Shown here one piece after another: positions 1 to 11,246 of a DNA stretch of 64,000 nt. Within the stretch, counting starts at the first letter, position 1. Each line of letters starts with the position of its first letter. The notes beneath the pieces were generated by a model, which was given only the letters and a program-made list of their open reading frames with translations, searched no databases and had not been told where the DNA came from. The DNA is from Moniliella sp. 'wahieum'. Taxonomy: Eukaryota > Basidiomycota > Moniliellomycetes > Moniliellales > Moniliellaceae. The stretch is taken from the NCBI GenBank assembly GCA_003971905.1, contig RSEE01000024.1:682001-746000 (forward strand). Direction: 5' to 3'. The translations under genes and the position numbers were made by a program.

Positions 1-2717
1 AAGTTGCGAACATACAGCTGGGTGCGTGGGTCGAAGCTGCTCAGCGGACCCGACTGCACTCGGCTTCCCTGATGGATGGAAGAGGTGGCAGAGGGGAGGG
101 GAAGGAATGCGATTGTGGTTGAGACTGGGGTTGGAATGGGTCGGGGTGTCGGGGTGGGGTGGAAAAGGAGGTATAGCCAGGGATTGCCCCATTCACACTA
201 GGGCTTCCACGTAGGTTCAAGCTTATAGTTGAACTGGGGTTAGGACTGGGATGGCGGGGTGGGGCCGCCAGTTGGCCCATAGGCCGGGCCCAACGACGGA
301 TAGGAACTTGTGGAGCGTGTCGAGGCGAAGGCGGATGAGGAGGTGGAGCGGGCGCGTTCCATCAGCAGCAGCTGTGGCGAGCAGCACAGCAGCAGCGGCG
401 GTCGCAGCAGCGGCAGCGGCAGCAGATGGGCCTTCGATTGCATCTTCGAGGCTGGGGTCAGCGGGACACCCGTGCGGGCGGGTTTGTCGTCGGGCAGCAT
501 GGCCAGGGAGGGTGGAGCGTGGGGGCGAAGACACTAAAGGGACGAGCCGGGCAGCGGAGAGAAGGGCAGGGCAAAAAGACCAGACAAGAGACAAGGCGCA
601 TCCCACGGCACGGGAGGAGCAGAGGGCAGAGACCGAGGGGGAGCAGCAGAGGCTGGACGGGCCAGACGTAGAGTGAGAGGGGAGCGGCGGGGAGTACTGA
701 GTACTGACTGAGTACTGACGCTGGCAGGAAGAGAACCTGGCAGCGAGTGGCTGGCTGCGGCCGTATGTGGACCAGCTGCGTCCGGGCACCGCAGCACTGT
801 GCCAGCCGCCGCCGCTGCGACGGACGAGCAGCGTAGCGCGTGACGTCATGGCGGGGGGCGGCGCTGCGCTGGCGCCGTGCCGCCCCCGCGACCGACGACT
901 GCGGGTCGGGGGTGGCGCGGGGGGGTGGCACTGGCCAGGTGCGGCCCACCTGGTTCTCGCGAGCGAGCACTAAAGAGGGGCAGCCGACGGCGAGCGTAAT
1001 CGGCCCCAGTACGTGGCAGCATATATGTACTCAGACCGAGTACTCAGATCCTGATCTCGGGTCTCTCCTCTCTCCTCTCCCTCGTCGCTCGACTGGCGCA
1101 AAGACTCGCGCAATTGGCGCCCGCCGGCAAGCGCCAATGGCGCATCGGCTCGCACCCGCAAGCCTTTTGCTCTCTGCCTTTCCCCGCGCCACCGCCACCA
1201 CCGCCCTGGGCGTGACACCCCGGCCACCCCCCACCCCCTGCCACTCCACAGAATGCACCGGCAAAGCCACAGCCCTTATTCCTACTGACTGATCGCACCG
1301 TGACACATGTCCTCAGAAGCCATCCATGCCAACGACGATAGATGGTCATCTTCGCTTGCTCCGCGCGTTGTAGTTGTGTTGAACGTTGGCCGTCGGACCG
1401 TGTCAGCATCCACTGTCGCACTCCCCAAGCGAACCACAATCGTGCCGCAAACCAAGGTAATTGTATCCTGTGCAAATCCATTTGACACATGTGCATTCCT
1501 CACTGCATTCATTCAATCGGGGGTATCGCCTCTCCCCCCGTTTTCGCGTGTTGTGGCCTCCGCCGCGTCGGCTCTCCTAGGCTCATCTGTTTGCATTCCA
1601 AGCCCAATGTTCTGGCTCCGGCTCTCGTTCCCTCAAGTTGCTTTCGAGCCTCGCCTCTTTTTTCTAGAGTCAGTTGCTCCCTTGGCGGACCATGCGCTCC
1701 ATTTGGCCAGGGGCGCGCCCCACTAGCCCACCTGTGCATCTGGGTCGCACGCGCGAAGCGTGTCGCGTGAACCAGGCCCGAGAGGAGGTAGCTACGTCGA
1801 GCCACCAGCAGAACGGGAACCAGGTGGGGGACGACCAGCGCTGTCGTCACAGTCATTGGTGGATGCCTACTAGTATGGCCCAGCCGCATCCCAGCCTCGA
1901 CGCAGCTACTCGGTTGTCCAACCGACTGCGACTGCCGACTGATGCTGTGATGCAAGATGCAAGAGGAGGTCTTAGTCCAACGTCAGTCGGGGGGGTTGGG
2001 CCGTCCAGTCCCGTTTAGCGTGCACCACGCCTCCTCTGTGCACAGTACGAAACGCCTCAAGGAGCGCGCGCACCCCCGCCATGGGCCGAGGGGCTACCTG
2101 CGCTACAACTCGTCCGTTCGAGACACATGGCACCATGCGGAGGGGAGAGGAGGGTGCGGCGTCCTCCTCATGGTATAGTAAGTAGTAGTAGTGCACTGGC
2201 AGCTCAGGCCTACTCGGGTGCGAAGAGGCCCACGCGCCTGCGTGTGGGGACTTCACGTGGGCCGTGCTCCGTGGGATCCACCTCAGCGCCAAAGGATATG
2301 AGCAATAGGAGTAACAGGGAGCTTCTCTGGTACAATCCGCGCCAGTAGGCCAGGCACCTGCCCTTGGTCCGTCTGCCTGGACCTGCCTCGTGCGCTGGCA
2401 ATTGCCAGCGCTGCGCCACGGAACAAGGTACGGGAACGCATCGCAAGCCCGCGCTGCCTTTCGTACTTTGTACTTCGTACCACCACCAGCCTGCCTCGAC
2501 CCGCTGCTCGCCGTCCGGCGGGGTTCGGTTCGGTTCGGTTCGCCGCTCACCGCTCGCCTCTCAACTATGCGCCCGAGGCCTGCTCACGCATCGGGAGGTC
2601 CAACTCCAACAGGTAGGTGGCGCGACCGGCAGGCAGGCGCACACAAAACAAAGATAGATGTGAGGGGAGAAGGGAGAAGGGAGAAGGGAGAGGGGAGAGG
2701 AGGGAGGGGAGAGGGAA
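1..2717. other. No confidently recognised gene; low-complexity GC-rich DNA
   Basis: I recognise no protein family on either strand here. The stretch holds GC-rich low-complexity sequence, a GTAC-type heptamer array at 692-720, a related TCA/GTAC patch near 1028-1045, and a short GGTTC pentamer run near 2522-2541. On the minus strand around 230-500 there is a Ser/Pro-rich open stretch that could be the disordered N-terminus of a gene running off the left edge, but nothing confirms it. The right end probably contains the 3' untranslated region of the kinase gene that ends at 2718. Confidence 0.5.
692..720. repeat. TGA-GTAC heptamer array
   Basis: Three GTAC palindromes separated by TGA or TGACTGA, giving an approximately 7-bp period. 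This is one member of the window-wide family in which TGA (or TAA) alternates with a self-complementary tetramer. A degenerate relative lies near 1028-1045 and another at 5402-5427. Function unknown. Confidence 0.7.
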
Positions 2718-4630
2718 TCAAGTGATGGTAAGCACAATTGAGTGTTTGTGGTTGCGCCCCAGCTCTTGGCCACACACCTCAATCGCAGCAAACCATTTAT
2801 CCCGCAGCACCTCTTCGACCGTACAGCGTTGCTGGGGTCGGGGCAGAGCATGCGCTTCAACAGTGGTCGGCATTCTCGTGGGGTCAAGTTGGCCAACGGT
2901 CCTGGGGCCGAGGAGGCATGGAAGGTGTGTACAAACTGGTTGAAGGTAGGGTCGGCCATCTTGGCCACTCGCCAGGGCAGTTCTTGAAACTGCATGCAGT
3001 ACAGCACGATCCCCGCTGCCCACACGTCGACTAAGCGAGCATCGTACTCTTTTTGCTCAAACTGTTCGGGCGCAATGTACGGTTCGGAGCCACAGAGGCC
3101 CTTGGAGTAGTGCGTCGAGCGTTCCCAGCACATGCGAAACACGTCTGACACGCCAAAGTCGGTAATCTTGACCCGACCCTGTGCGTCGAGCAGGAGATTT
3201 TCAGGCTTGATGTCCCGATGCGCCACGCCCATCGAATGGAGATAAACAATGCCCAAGATGGTCTGCTTAAAGTAACACTCGATCTCCATGGGTCCCATGC
3301 CACCGCGCTTGATGGCCGCATACAGGTCGCCACCCGCACAAAATTCCATCACCTCGCACCAGTGCTTGTTTTCATCTTGGACCAGGTCCACAGTTTCGAC
3401 CACATTAATGTGGTGCAACGTTGACGAGATGCAAAATTCCGACGTGAGTTTCTTGACATACTCCTTTTCCGTCTCGTTTTTACGTCGCTTGCGAAACTCC
3501 TTGACCGCATACAACTTTTCCGTACTGCGATCCCACTTGTGCGCCAAGCGCACCACCGCCGTCGCACCTTTCCCAATCGCGCCTTCTCACACACCCCATA
3601 CTTTTTCAACAACGACACATTGTCCCCTGAGCCGACGCCTTCTTCGACCCGGCCTTCGACCCGCCCGAAGCCGAGCTGCCCCGCCGCGACAGTTTCGGTC
3701 CACGAATCATGTCCCGCAACGTCGACGACGCCGACGACTTGGTTTCCTCTTTTTCGCGCTCCTTGTCCTGCTCCCGCTCCCGCTCCCGCTCCCGCGACAC
3801 ATCCTTGCTCGGCGCCGGAGAAAGCGGGGGGGCACGAGCAGCCTGGGCCCGCGCCTGCTCTCGCTCCCGTGCCGCCGCAGCCGCAGCAGCAGGCGCTTCA
3901 AGGTGCGCCAACGCAGCTGCCGTCAACCGATCGGGCTGGTCACGCCGCACACTGCCCGCCCGCGCCGGCGCGGGCGCGGGCGCAGCCGCGGGGCTAGGCT
4001 GCGAACCAGCGTCCAACGATAACCTCTGTACCGGTCGCGTTAGGTCCTCGTGCGAAACGCCGGGCGGCCCAGCAGCTGGCTTGGCTCCCATCATGCGCTT
4101 CAGCATCCCGGGCTTGCGCTCCACCGACTTGGACGAAGGTGAGGGCGGCACCTTGGCCCCCCGCGCGGCGGACGTCGGCGTGCCGGAGCCAGAGCCTGAG
4201 GTAAGAGGCGCCGCGGGCTTGCCAAGCCCGGGGAGGGGGTAGTAGCGCCTTGTGCAGGAGCGGGCGTGGGCGCGGGTGCCGGTGCGGGTGCGGGAGATGG
4301 GGCCGGGACATGAGCGGGACCGGGGGCGTGCGTAGCTGGCGCTGGCGCTGGTGGAGCTGGAACTGGAGCTGGAACTGGAGCGGGAGCGGGAGGGAGCGAG
4401 GCTTGGGCTAGCGGACGAGGCAGGGGAGGACTTGGAAATCCTAGCGTCGTGGCTGGACTGGCGGATGAGGGCGGGCGGGACGGAGCGCAGGGGCGAAGGG
4501 CGGAGGTGGGCGAGTTGGGCGGCGGTGAGGCCAGCGGGGGGCGGGCCAAAGGGGGAGACTTCCCTTCGAAGGGCGGGGGGTGATCAGAGGCAAGGTGGGT
4601 GTGCACCACGACATGGTCCTTGGACTGCAT
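2718..4630 (-). CDS. Ser/Thr protein kinase, Hal4/Sat4 (Hal5/Npr1) family
   Basis: The protein has a long Pro/Ala/Ser-rich disordered N-terminus, then a kinase domain encoded at about 3620-2750. Visible motifs are a glycine loop (GKGATAVVRL, across a frame jump), the ATP lysine in LYAVKEFRKR, the catalytic loop HRDIKPEN, DFGVSD and APEQF. The CGSEPYIAPEQF block and the CYFKQTILGIVYLHSMGVAHRD stretch (shown here only as a family hallmark) fit the fungal Hal4/Sat4 group, kinases that tune plasma-membrane nutrient and K+ transporters. At least three small frame jumps occur (near 3620, 3565 and 2790), best read as sequence errors. The listed start is the first in-frame ATG; protein-like sequence containing a SDSETESN patch continues upstream towards 5100, so the true start may be further out. 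The C-terminus ends shortly after the domain. Confidence 0.88.
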
Positions 4631-6277
4631 CCCGCTCAGCCGGTGGCGCGGAAGTGGTAAGGGGCTCTCCAGTGGGCTGGGCGGGCGGGAGAGGTTGGAC
4701 TCGGTCTCGCTGTCGCTCAGCAGCTCGCCAGCTTTCGTGTCGCGCTCCCAGCCGGGCGCATGCGGGGCGAGGGGGAAGGCCAGCGGGGTGTGGAGCGAGG
4801 CGGGTGGCGCGGGGGCGGGGGCGCAGAGGTGGTGGTGGTGGTGGGCGAGGTGGTGGTGGTGGGCGAGGCGGAGGAGGCAGGCGCCAGGCTGGGGGGCGCG
4901 GGCGGCATGCTGGGAGGCGGGGACGGTGGTGGGCTGGAGACAGGCAGCCAGCAGCGGCGGCGGGCCAGGCAGGGCGAAAAGATGGCGAAAAGCAGGCGAA
5001 AAACAAACCAAAACAGGCGGAAACACGCGCAAGACAGAGCCGGCCGAGCACGTGGTTGCGGTGTGGTGTGCGGTGGACGGTTGAAAGTTGCAGGAGGCCA
5101 CTGGGCGGCCTACGATGCAATTGCTCGACGCCTCGTCAGATCTCAGATGGCGGCCGCTCGGCGACCTGCCACGGCCACTGCGCCACGGGCGGGTGCGTGC
5201 GGGTGCGCGAGCAGCACTGCGCTCGTCTGTGGCGAGCCATGGGGCACTTGCTACCGGCTGCGAGATGCTACTGGCTCCTAGTTGCTCGGTCCTCGGTCTG
5301 GGGACTCTTACTCTGTCTGCCGCTGCCGCTGCACGTGGGCTTTGTCTTTGTCTTTGTCTCCCTCTCTCTCTGGGGGGTTTCGGCCCGCCGGCCGGTGGTG
5401 GTCAGTATATCAGTACTCAGTCTGAGTGGTCGGTGGTCGGTGTTCGCATGTCGGGATTCGGTGTTCGATTCGGCCCAGGTCGGTTCGAACCGTAACCGTA
5501 TCCCCGGGTTCCAATTTCCTCCCTTTCCGTGCGGCCGCCCGCGCCTCCATTCCGCCCTGCGCTGCCCTAAACGTTTAACCCCCGAGTCAATATTCCCTCC
5601 CTCGTCATGCAAAGCAAAGCAAAGCAAAGCAAAGCAAAGCAAAGCAAAGCAAAGCAAAGCAAAGCAAAGCAAAGCAAAGCAAAGCAAAGCAAAGCAAAGC
5701 AAAGCAAAGCAAAGCAAAGCAAAGCAAGCAAAGCAAAGCAAAGCAAAGCAGCAAAGCAAAGCAAAGCAAAGCAAAGCAAAGCAAAGCAAAGCAAAGCAAA
5801 GCAAAGCAAAGCAAAGCAAAGCAAAGCAAAGCAAAGCAAAGCAAAACAAAACAAAACATATGCATAACGAAGCAAAACAACAAAACGACAATCAAGCTTC
5901 AAGCAAGATCAGATGCACAACCCCACAACTCCATAACCAAAGCAGGTCCCTTGCCCGCGCCAAGCCACTGCACTGCACACGTAGTCCTTGCCTCTACCCC
6001 GCCCCGTCCCGTCCAGGCGCACGACGCGGCGTGGTCCAGCGAGGGGCCATGCCCGCTCATGCGCCCGCGTATGCGCCCGGGGCTGGGCCAAGCTCAGGGG
6101 CTGTATCACGGACGTGAGGCGTGCGCGCGCTGGCCACTCGCTCCAAATCGCCCTGGGGGTCGACGGCCACAAGGCCAAACGCAAAAGCGAAAACGAAAGC
6201 GAAGGCCGAGGCGAAGGCCGAAGCGAAATCGGTCGCAGCCGTGTGTTGCGTCCGGGCCCGCTCCGCATCCGCGGTGG
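4631..6277. other. Upstream region of the kinase gene with a pentamer satellite
   Basis: The stretch next to the kinase (to about 5100) may still encode its disordered N-terminus. Beyond that I see no gene. The region contains a TCA/GTAC patch at 5402-5427 and the large AAAGC satellite at 5611-5858. The long apparent reading frames across the satellite on both strands come from the pentamer lacking stop codons. Confidence 0.6.
5611..5858. repeat. (AAAGC)n pentamer satellite
   Basis: About 46 tandem copies of AAAGC with two slips (near 5726 and 5748), ending in three AAAAC units. A pentamer with no stop codon stays open in all six frames, so it creates false long reading frames (KQSKA- or FALLC-type proteins). 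It lies between two genes on the same (minus) strand. Confidence 0.97.
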
Positions 6278-8209
6278 CTACCGAACCGTGAGCTGGTCCT
6301 GCGCCGGCGGTGCCTCCTCGCTTCCCCAACCCCGTGGGAAAGGCAGCAGGGACCCTAGCGAAGTGGGCGTGACAGCCTCCTCCTCCCCTTCCTCCTGCCT
6401 CTTCCTCTCTTCCTGCCCCTGCCCCTGCCCTTGCTCCTCCTCAGGCACAGGCGACGCCTCTACGTCCCGCTCGTCGTGCGACGCGTAGGCGTAGGCCGCA
6501 GGCGAGGCGAGGCGGAAAGGTGTCCAAACGGCGACGGCGTGCGCGTCGCGTCCCTCCACCTCATCCTCATCGACATCTTGGGCTTGGGCTTGGGCTTGGG
6601 CAGCAGGGGCGCCTCGGACGGCGCCAGGCCAGCGTGGGTCCAAGCGAACAGCCGTCGGGCTCGCGGGGGGCGGGGTGCATACTGGGCTCCGTGTCGATGT
6701 CGGTGTCGGTGTCGGGGTCGGGGTCGGGGTCGGGGTCAGTGTCGGTCTCGGGTGACGCCTGCAACGGTCCGTGCACCCGGACCGGGGGGGCCATGGGCAA
6801 CGACACAGACGTTGACGGTGGCGTTGACGGTGGCGTTGACGGTGGGGTTGCGCGACGGTGCTTGATCCACCACTGCAGAGCCATGGGCAGCAGCGAGGCG
6901 GCGGTGAGCAGAGTGAGTTTGGTCACCATCTCGGGCGACCAAAGTTTGGCCTTGATCAAGCTGAGGCCCGAGGCGGGGGGTAGCGTTGGGCGGAGGGTTA
7001 GGAGACTCGTCGAGGGGCAAAGCAGCCAGGAGCTCTTGCGCAGATCGCCGAGCTGGGTCGTGAAAAGTTCCAGGTACACTGCCGAGGAAATAGGAGGCCC
7101 AGAACGGCGCGAGCGGCACGCGCAGCACGGCACAACACACGTTCATCGCGCTCCAGGGCACGATGGGTACCAGACGCAGGAGCACGAGGTAGGTCCAGGT
7201 TGGCGTGGCTGTCGCTGGGGGGCAGAGGGGGCGGGACAAGGTGGGACATGCGCGCGCGTGCCTGTCCGCCTTTCTTGGGTCGGGCCCTCGAGCCCGGGGG
7301 GGGGAGCGAAGCCCATGACGGCAGGGCGGTCGAGGACAGAGAGAGCGCACGGCGCATTGCCGCCAACGGTTTTTGAAACCCAGGCAGGCGTTCCAGGATC
7401 GGACCGACAGGCGGGCAAGGAGGTAGGACAAAGTCCCCCCCGTAGCAGTGAAGAAACAGGTGTACAACGTGGCGGCATACGTGCCGTAGAGCATGCCCAA
7501 AAACACATTCATCACCACCGAGCCCGGAACGCTCCAGGCGTGTTTCCACGTAAAGAAGCTCAACAGCACCGCCCAGGTGTGCACGGCCGTCGGCACAGTT
7601 TGGTGCGCGTACGTCTGGAGCGAAAGGACACGGTGCGGATCTCGGTGAGCGTCAGGTGCGTGATACCTTTGGCTGGCAGCGACAGGGGCAGGCTCAGCAG
7701 CCCACCAATCACCGCCGCCGTCGACAGGACAAAGAACATGCCGACGCGCAGAGCGATGCGCACCGACGCGGCCGATAAGAGCGCTGGTGCATCGCCCACT
7801 CGAGCCGGTGACGATGGTGGGGCAAAGAGCCTTGACGGGGACCAGCGGTACCACGGCCGTCGAGGCGAGGCGGACGCAGGTGCGCTGGCGTACACGCCGG
7901 CAGGCGGCACAGGGTCAGCTCGCCGTGCTCGTCAAACACAAGCGCCGAGGCAAAGGACGGAGGGGAGGGCAGGACACCGTGGTGGTGGCTAGACTGGGGG
8001 GGCGGGGGGTAGGCGGGCGGGAAGAGCGGTTGGGCCGGGCTGGAGGGCCGGAGTCGAGGTCGGATTGGGACTGGTCTACGAGAACGCGCGCTGGGGCAGG
8101 GGCATGGCCAGTCGCAGCCGCACATCGGAGCGGGAGGAGGTCGAGGGGGACGGGGCGAAGCAGGGGTGGGCGCGAGGGGCGGCAGGGCCAGGGGCGCCGA
8201 GGGGGACAT
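6278..8209 (-). CDS. VTT-domain membrane protein (TVP38/TMEM41 family)
   Basis: A Pro-rich N-terminus leads to a first membrane segment (VGMFFVLSTAAVIGGLLSLP). It is followed by the VTT signature around 7530-7420: a polar-Pro-Gly-Ser turn (WSVPGSVVMNVFLGMLYG) and then TATGGTLSYLLARL. After a likely intron near 7200-7330 comes YLVLLRLVPIVPWSAMN and the closing FLGSVPGTF block. A last membrane helix (MVTKLTLLTAASLLPMALQW) precedes an acidic Glu/Gln-rich tail. Family members are ER/Golgi multi-pass proteins; TMEM41B and VMP1 are phospholipid scramblases, and yeast Tvp38 is a Golgi vesicle protein. Several small frame jumps (for example near 7630 and 7090) interrupt the frame. The start is chosen at an in-frame ATG in the Pro-rich region and is uncertain. 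Confidence 0.8.
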
Positions 8210-8281
8210 GGGGCAGCCGGCACGTGCCAGTGGGTGGGTGGGCGCAGGCACAACACACGCTGTGTGGGGAGGGATGGGGGT

Positions 8282-8392
8282 GAAGATGGAGATGGGGGTG
8301 AAGATGGAGATGGGGGTGAAGATGGAGATGGAGATGGGGATGGAGATGGGGTGGAGATGGGGGTGGAGATGGAGATGGAGATGGGGGCGACA
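8282..8392. repeat. G-rich minisatellite (GATGGRGATGGGGGTGAA type)
   Basis: Imperfect tandem units built from GATGGAGATGG and GGGGGTGAA. They lie just upstream of the VTT gene start. G runs on one strand could form quadruplex structures, which is inference only. Confidence 0.8.
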
Positions 8393-9544
8393 AGGGGCGG
8401 ATGGGTGCTGGGTGGATGCGTGCGCAGGGCTATGGCCTAAAGCACATCGGCATCATTAATCACGGCGCAGTAATCACCCACATGAGCAGCCCACTCGGAT
8501 GCCTCGGGGGCGAGGCGTACTAGGGATGCATGATGCAGGGTGCGGTGACGCTGTGCTGGTGCCACGCGACCAACCCACCCCCACCCACCCCAGCCCTGCC
8601 GCTGGAGGCTCAAGCGCGAGGCATTGGATCATGAGATCTGAGATCTGAGATGCGGATGGGTTCGATGGTTGATCTTCGGCCTGCGGCGCGGGCCAGTGCG
8701 GCAGGCCGAGGCATGCCGACGCAGCATCCGCTCGCCGCCCAACGCCGATGACAGCACAGCCGCCCTCAGCCTCAGCCTTAGCGCAGCCTGGGCGCGCAGC
8801 TCCAGCACTGCCGCCGCAGCCGCAGCCGCAGCGGCATCATCCATCAGCCACACCGCCCATCCCACCCAGTCCCCGCCCTTGCCCGCCCTTTCTCTCCCAT
8901 GCCCCATCTCCCATCTCCCATCTCCCCTCTCCCCTCTCTTCTCTGCGCCTCCCAGCCGAAGCACACGTTCTCGCCCCTGTAGACATGATCCCACCCCTCC
9001 CTTGTCCTCAGCCTGTGCATAGCATGGTCCGCAGCTGGCACATACCCGGGCATAGCATGCGTCTCACCTCCCCAGCCGCCATCTTTGCTCCCTTGTCTTC
9101 CGTGGGGGCGTCATGTTGGGCAGCGTCCAGCCACTCGCGTAAGGGCAACCCTGTCTGCGCCTCCCTTTGGATTCCCGCGTCGGTTGAGGTGTTGGTCTGT
9201 CCATGTGGGTCACTCCTCGGCGCTCTCCCCCGGCACGCTTGCACGCGTCTATCGCTTGTGTCCCAACCCGCCAAACCACATCGTCGGTCGTCCGGTGCGG
9301 ACGAGGTAAAATGCATTTGGCCTGCAGGTCAAGCAGATGTTTTTTTCAGCACGTTGGAGATGAAGGGGGCGAGGGGGGGCGCCCCCCCCCTCCGCCTTGC
9401 CCGCACGACGCAACCGCAAGACGGAGCGGGCGTACAAGGATGCATAGCATAGGCATAGGATGAGACAGGGCTCTCGAAAAGAGAGTGAGGGATGGGAAGG
9501 AAAACAAAGTAACGGCGATACAGCGCATGGCGAAGCACGTAGTC
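8393..9544. other. Intergenic region between the VTT gene and uL2
   Basis: No protein family recognised. It holds a TGA-GATC heptamer array at 8632-8651, a poly-Ala-coding (GCC/GCAG)n patch near 8810-8840, and a C/T-rich tract at 8870-8945. The segment adjoining 9545 should include the uL2 3' untranslated region. Confidence 0.6.
8632..8651. repeat. TGA-GATC heptamer array
   Basis: TGAGATCTGAGATCTGAGAT: three TGA triplets alternating with the palindrome GATC, exact 7-bp period. It belongs to the window-wide TGA-palindrome family. Confidence 0.8.
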
Positions 9545-10306
9545 TTAGTCGGCCTTCTTGAGCGTACCACGGATAAGACCGGTGCGGCGAGCGGCAATGA
9601 GACCGGCCTTTTGACCGGCGGGGGCCCAGCGGGAAATGGTCGAGGCATGACCAATGTGCTGGTGGTTACCACCTCCGTGCGGGTGGTCGACGGGGTTCAT
9701 CGCCACACCACGAGTACGGGGCCACGAGTTGCGCTTGACGCGGTACTTGTGGAATGCGCGGCCGGCCTTGAGCAAAGGCTTGTCGATCCTTCCACCGCCA
9801 GCAACAATGCCCACCGTGGCGCGCGAGGCCGACGAGACAATCTTCTTTGCGCCCGAGGGCAGACGGATGCGGGACGTCTTGCCATCGGCATCGTGACCAA
9901 TCAACGTGGCGTAGTTGCCCGACGCACGCGCCAACGTGCCCCGGTCCCCTGCCTTCTCCTCGACGTTGCACACAATCGTACCCTCTGGCAACGCCGACAA
10001 AGGCAGCACATTGCCCACGGCCAGCGCGGCGCGTTTGCCGCAGTAGACAAATTGCCCCGTGGACATACCCTCGGTGGCAATAAAGTGCTCGGTGCGCAGC
10101 TTGTAGCGGTACGGGTCACGGAACGTCACCTTGGCCAACGGCGCGCCGCGACCAGCATCGTGCACGATTTCCCGTACCACCCCACGAATGTACCCGTTGC
10201 GCTCGGCATAGTCCACCGTGCGCAGCTTGGCTGGCGCAGTGCGGTGCGACGAGTGCGACTTGAAGATGCCGCCCGACTTGCGCTGCGAACGAATGACACG
10301 ACCCAT
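9545..10306 (-). CDS. RPL2: 60S ribosomal protein uL2 (L2/L8)
   Basis: A complete 253-residue protein from [16 protein letters not shown] to an ...RGTLKKAD C-terminus, the normal length for eukaryotic uL2. The universally conserved [15 protein letters not shown] block near 9665 contains the histidine that supports peptidyl-transferase centre assembly. The N-terminal RNA-binding OB fold and the central SH3-like region are uninterrupted. No intron and no frame jump are present, in contrast with the longer genes nearby. The upstream 370 bp carries two TAGGGTT telomere-like boxes and a double TGA-TGCA heptamer array, an arrangement also found upstream of eL38 at 27.9 kb. Identity is certain. Confidence 0.98.
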   Translation of the reverse strand: MGRVIRSQRKSGGIFKSHSSHRTAPAKLRTVDYAERNGYIRGVVREIVHDAGRGAPLAKVTFRDPYRYKLRTEHFIATEGMSTGQFVYCGKRAALAVGNVLPLSALPEGTIVCNVEEKAGDRGTLARASGNYATLIGHDADGKTSRIRLPSGAKKIVSSASRATVGIVAGGGRIDKPLLKAGRAFHKYRVKRNSWPRTRGVAMNPVDHPHGGGNHQHIGHASTISRWAPAGQKAGLIAARRTGLIRGTLKKAD

Positions 10307-10480
10307 GCTGCCTGCTTGCTGGCGGTTAGGCCTTAGGTTGGTGGCTCGGAGCAGGCGCAGAGGAGCGCAGCGGGCAGGCCTCCGCGCCCAGAGGGGCAGT
10401 GCCTGCCCGGCCGGCCCACACAGCCCAGGTGGCTGGGCAGCCCGGCCAGGCGCAATTATTCCATCGATGGGAGGAGGGGG

Positions 10481-10670
10481 GTAGGGTTGGGGCTCCCTGG
10501 TGTGATGCATGATGCATGATGCAGATCGACCGCATTGATGCATGATGCATGATGCAGGGACGGGCTCTTCGTGTGCAATGTTCAATGTGCAATGTTCAAT
10601 TTGAACGTGCATTGTTCCGAGGGGGCGTAGGGCCTACTGGGGGGACAGAGTGTGCTATGCGCTAGGGTTA
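10481..10670 (-). promoter_or_regulatory. Telomere-like TAGGGTT boxes upstream of uL2
   Basis: GTAGGGTTGG at 10481-10490 and CTAGGGTTA at 10662-10670, about 180 and 360 bp upstream of the uL2 start. TTAGGG-like boxes bound by Tbf1-type factors are known in ribosomal-protein gene promoters of several fungi. Assigning that role here is inference from position and from a similar box upstream of eL38. Confidence 0.5.
10503..10556. repeat. Double TGA-TGCA heptamer array
   Basis: Two blocks of three TGATGCA units separated by a 12-bp spacer. They lie about 200-250 bp upstream of the uL2 start. The same unit occurs about 240 bp upstream of eL38, which suggests a regulatory role in ribosomal-protein genes. 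Confidence 0.85.
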
Positions 10671-11246
10671 GTCCCACGCAGCCTCGGGAGCGCAGTGGAT
10701 CCGGACGTGGCCCCCCCTGTGCGCCCGAGCGTTCGCCGTGGGGTACACCCGGCGCAGCGCTGACTGCTGACTGCTTCAGCTCGTGCGCTGCGAGCCAGCA
10801 AGGGATAGACAGGCCTGCCGTCGAATCTGTCGCATCTCCTCCACGTAATGGTTCCTCCGCTTGCCATCTCACACGCAGAACGCCGGGCACGAACGCAGAA
10901 CACGAACGTAACGCCCCGAGTCGGGCGGTAGGACATCCCACGTGGGCGCTTGCTACCTTGCGAACCTGACCCCGGGCCAGGCCTTGCGCTTGCGCTGCAA
11001 GCCAGGGACCAGGCCCCGCACTACGCCAAGCACGATTACCGATTACCAGCAACGAATGATTCATGACCCAACCTCAGCCCAGCAAGCAGGCCTCGCCACC
11101 GACCCGCATATGTATCAAAGGGGGGCGGGCAAGACCATACAGAAGCATACAAAAGCAGATCTAAGCAGACCGAAGCAGGCCGAAGCAGACTGGGCCGTAG
11201 CCACTCGTTGTGCTCTTGCGAGGCAGCGAGGTGGCGCGTTGGCGCG

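Larger units (their letters stand above)
10307..11246. other. uL2 promoter and downstream region of LCB2
   Basis: No gene recognised. The part next to uL2 holds the heptamer array and TAGGGTT boxes listed separately, plus AATGTTCAA-type inverted motifs at 10577-10620. The part near 11246 should hold the LCB2 3' untranslated region. Confidence 0.6.

Noticed and set aside
4351-6117. 588-codon plus-strand reading frame including a KQSKA repeat
   Set aside because: Half is antisense to the kinase N-terminus and half is the stop-free AAAGC satellite.
10662-10670. Interstitial telomere
   Set aside because: Single TAGGGTTA boxes, not tandem; better explained as promoter elements.
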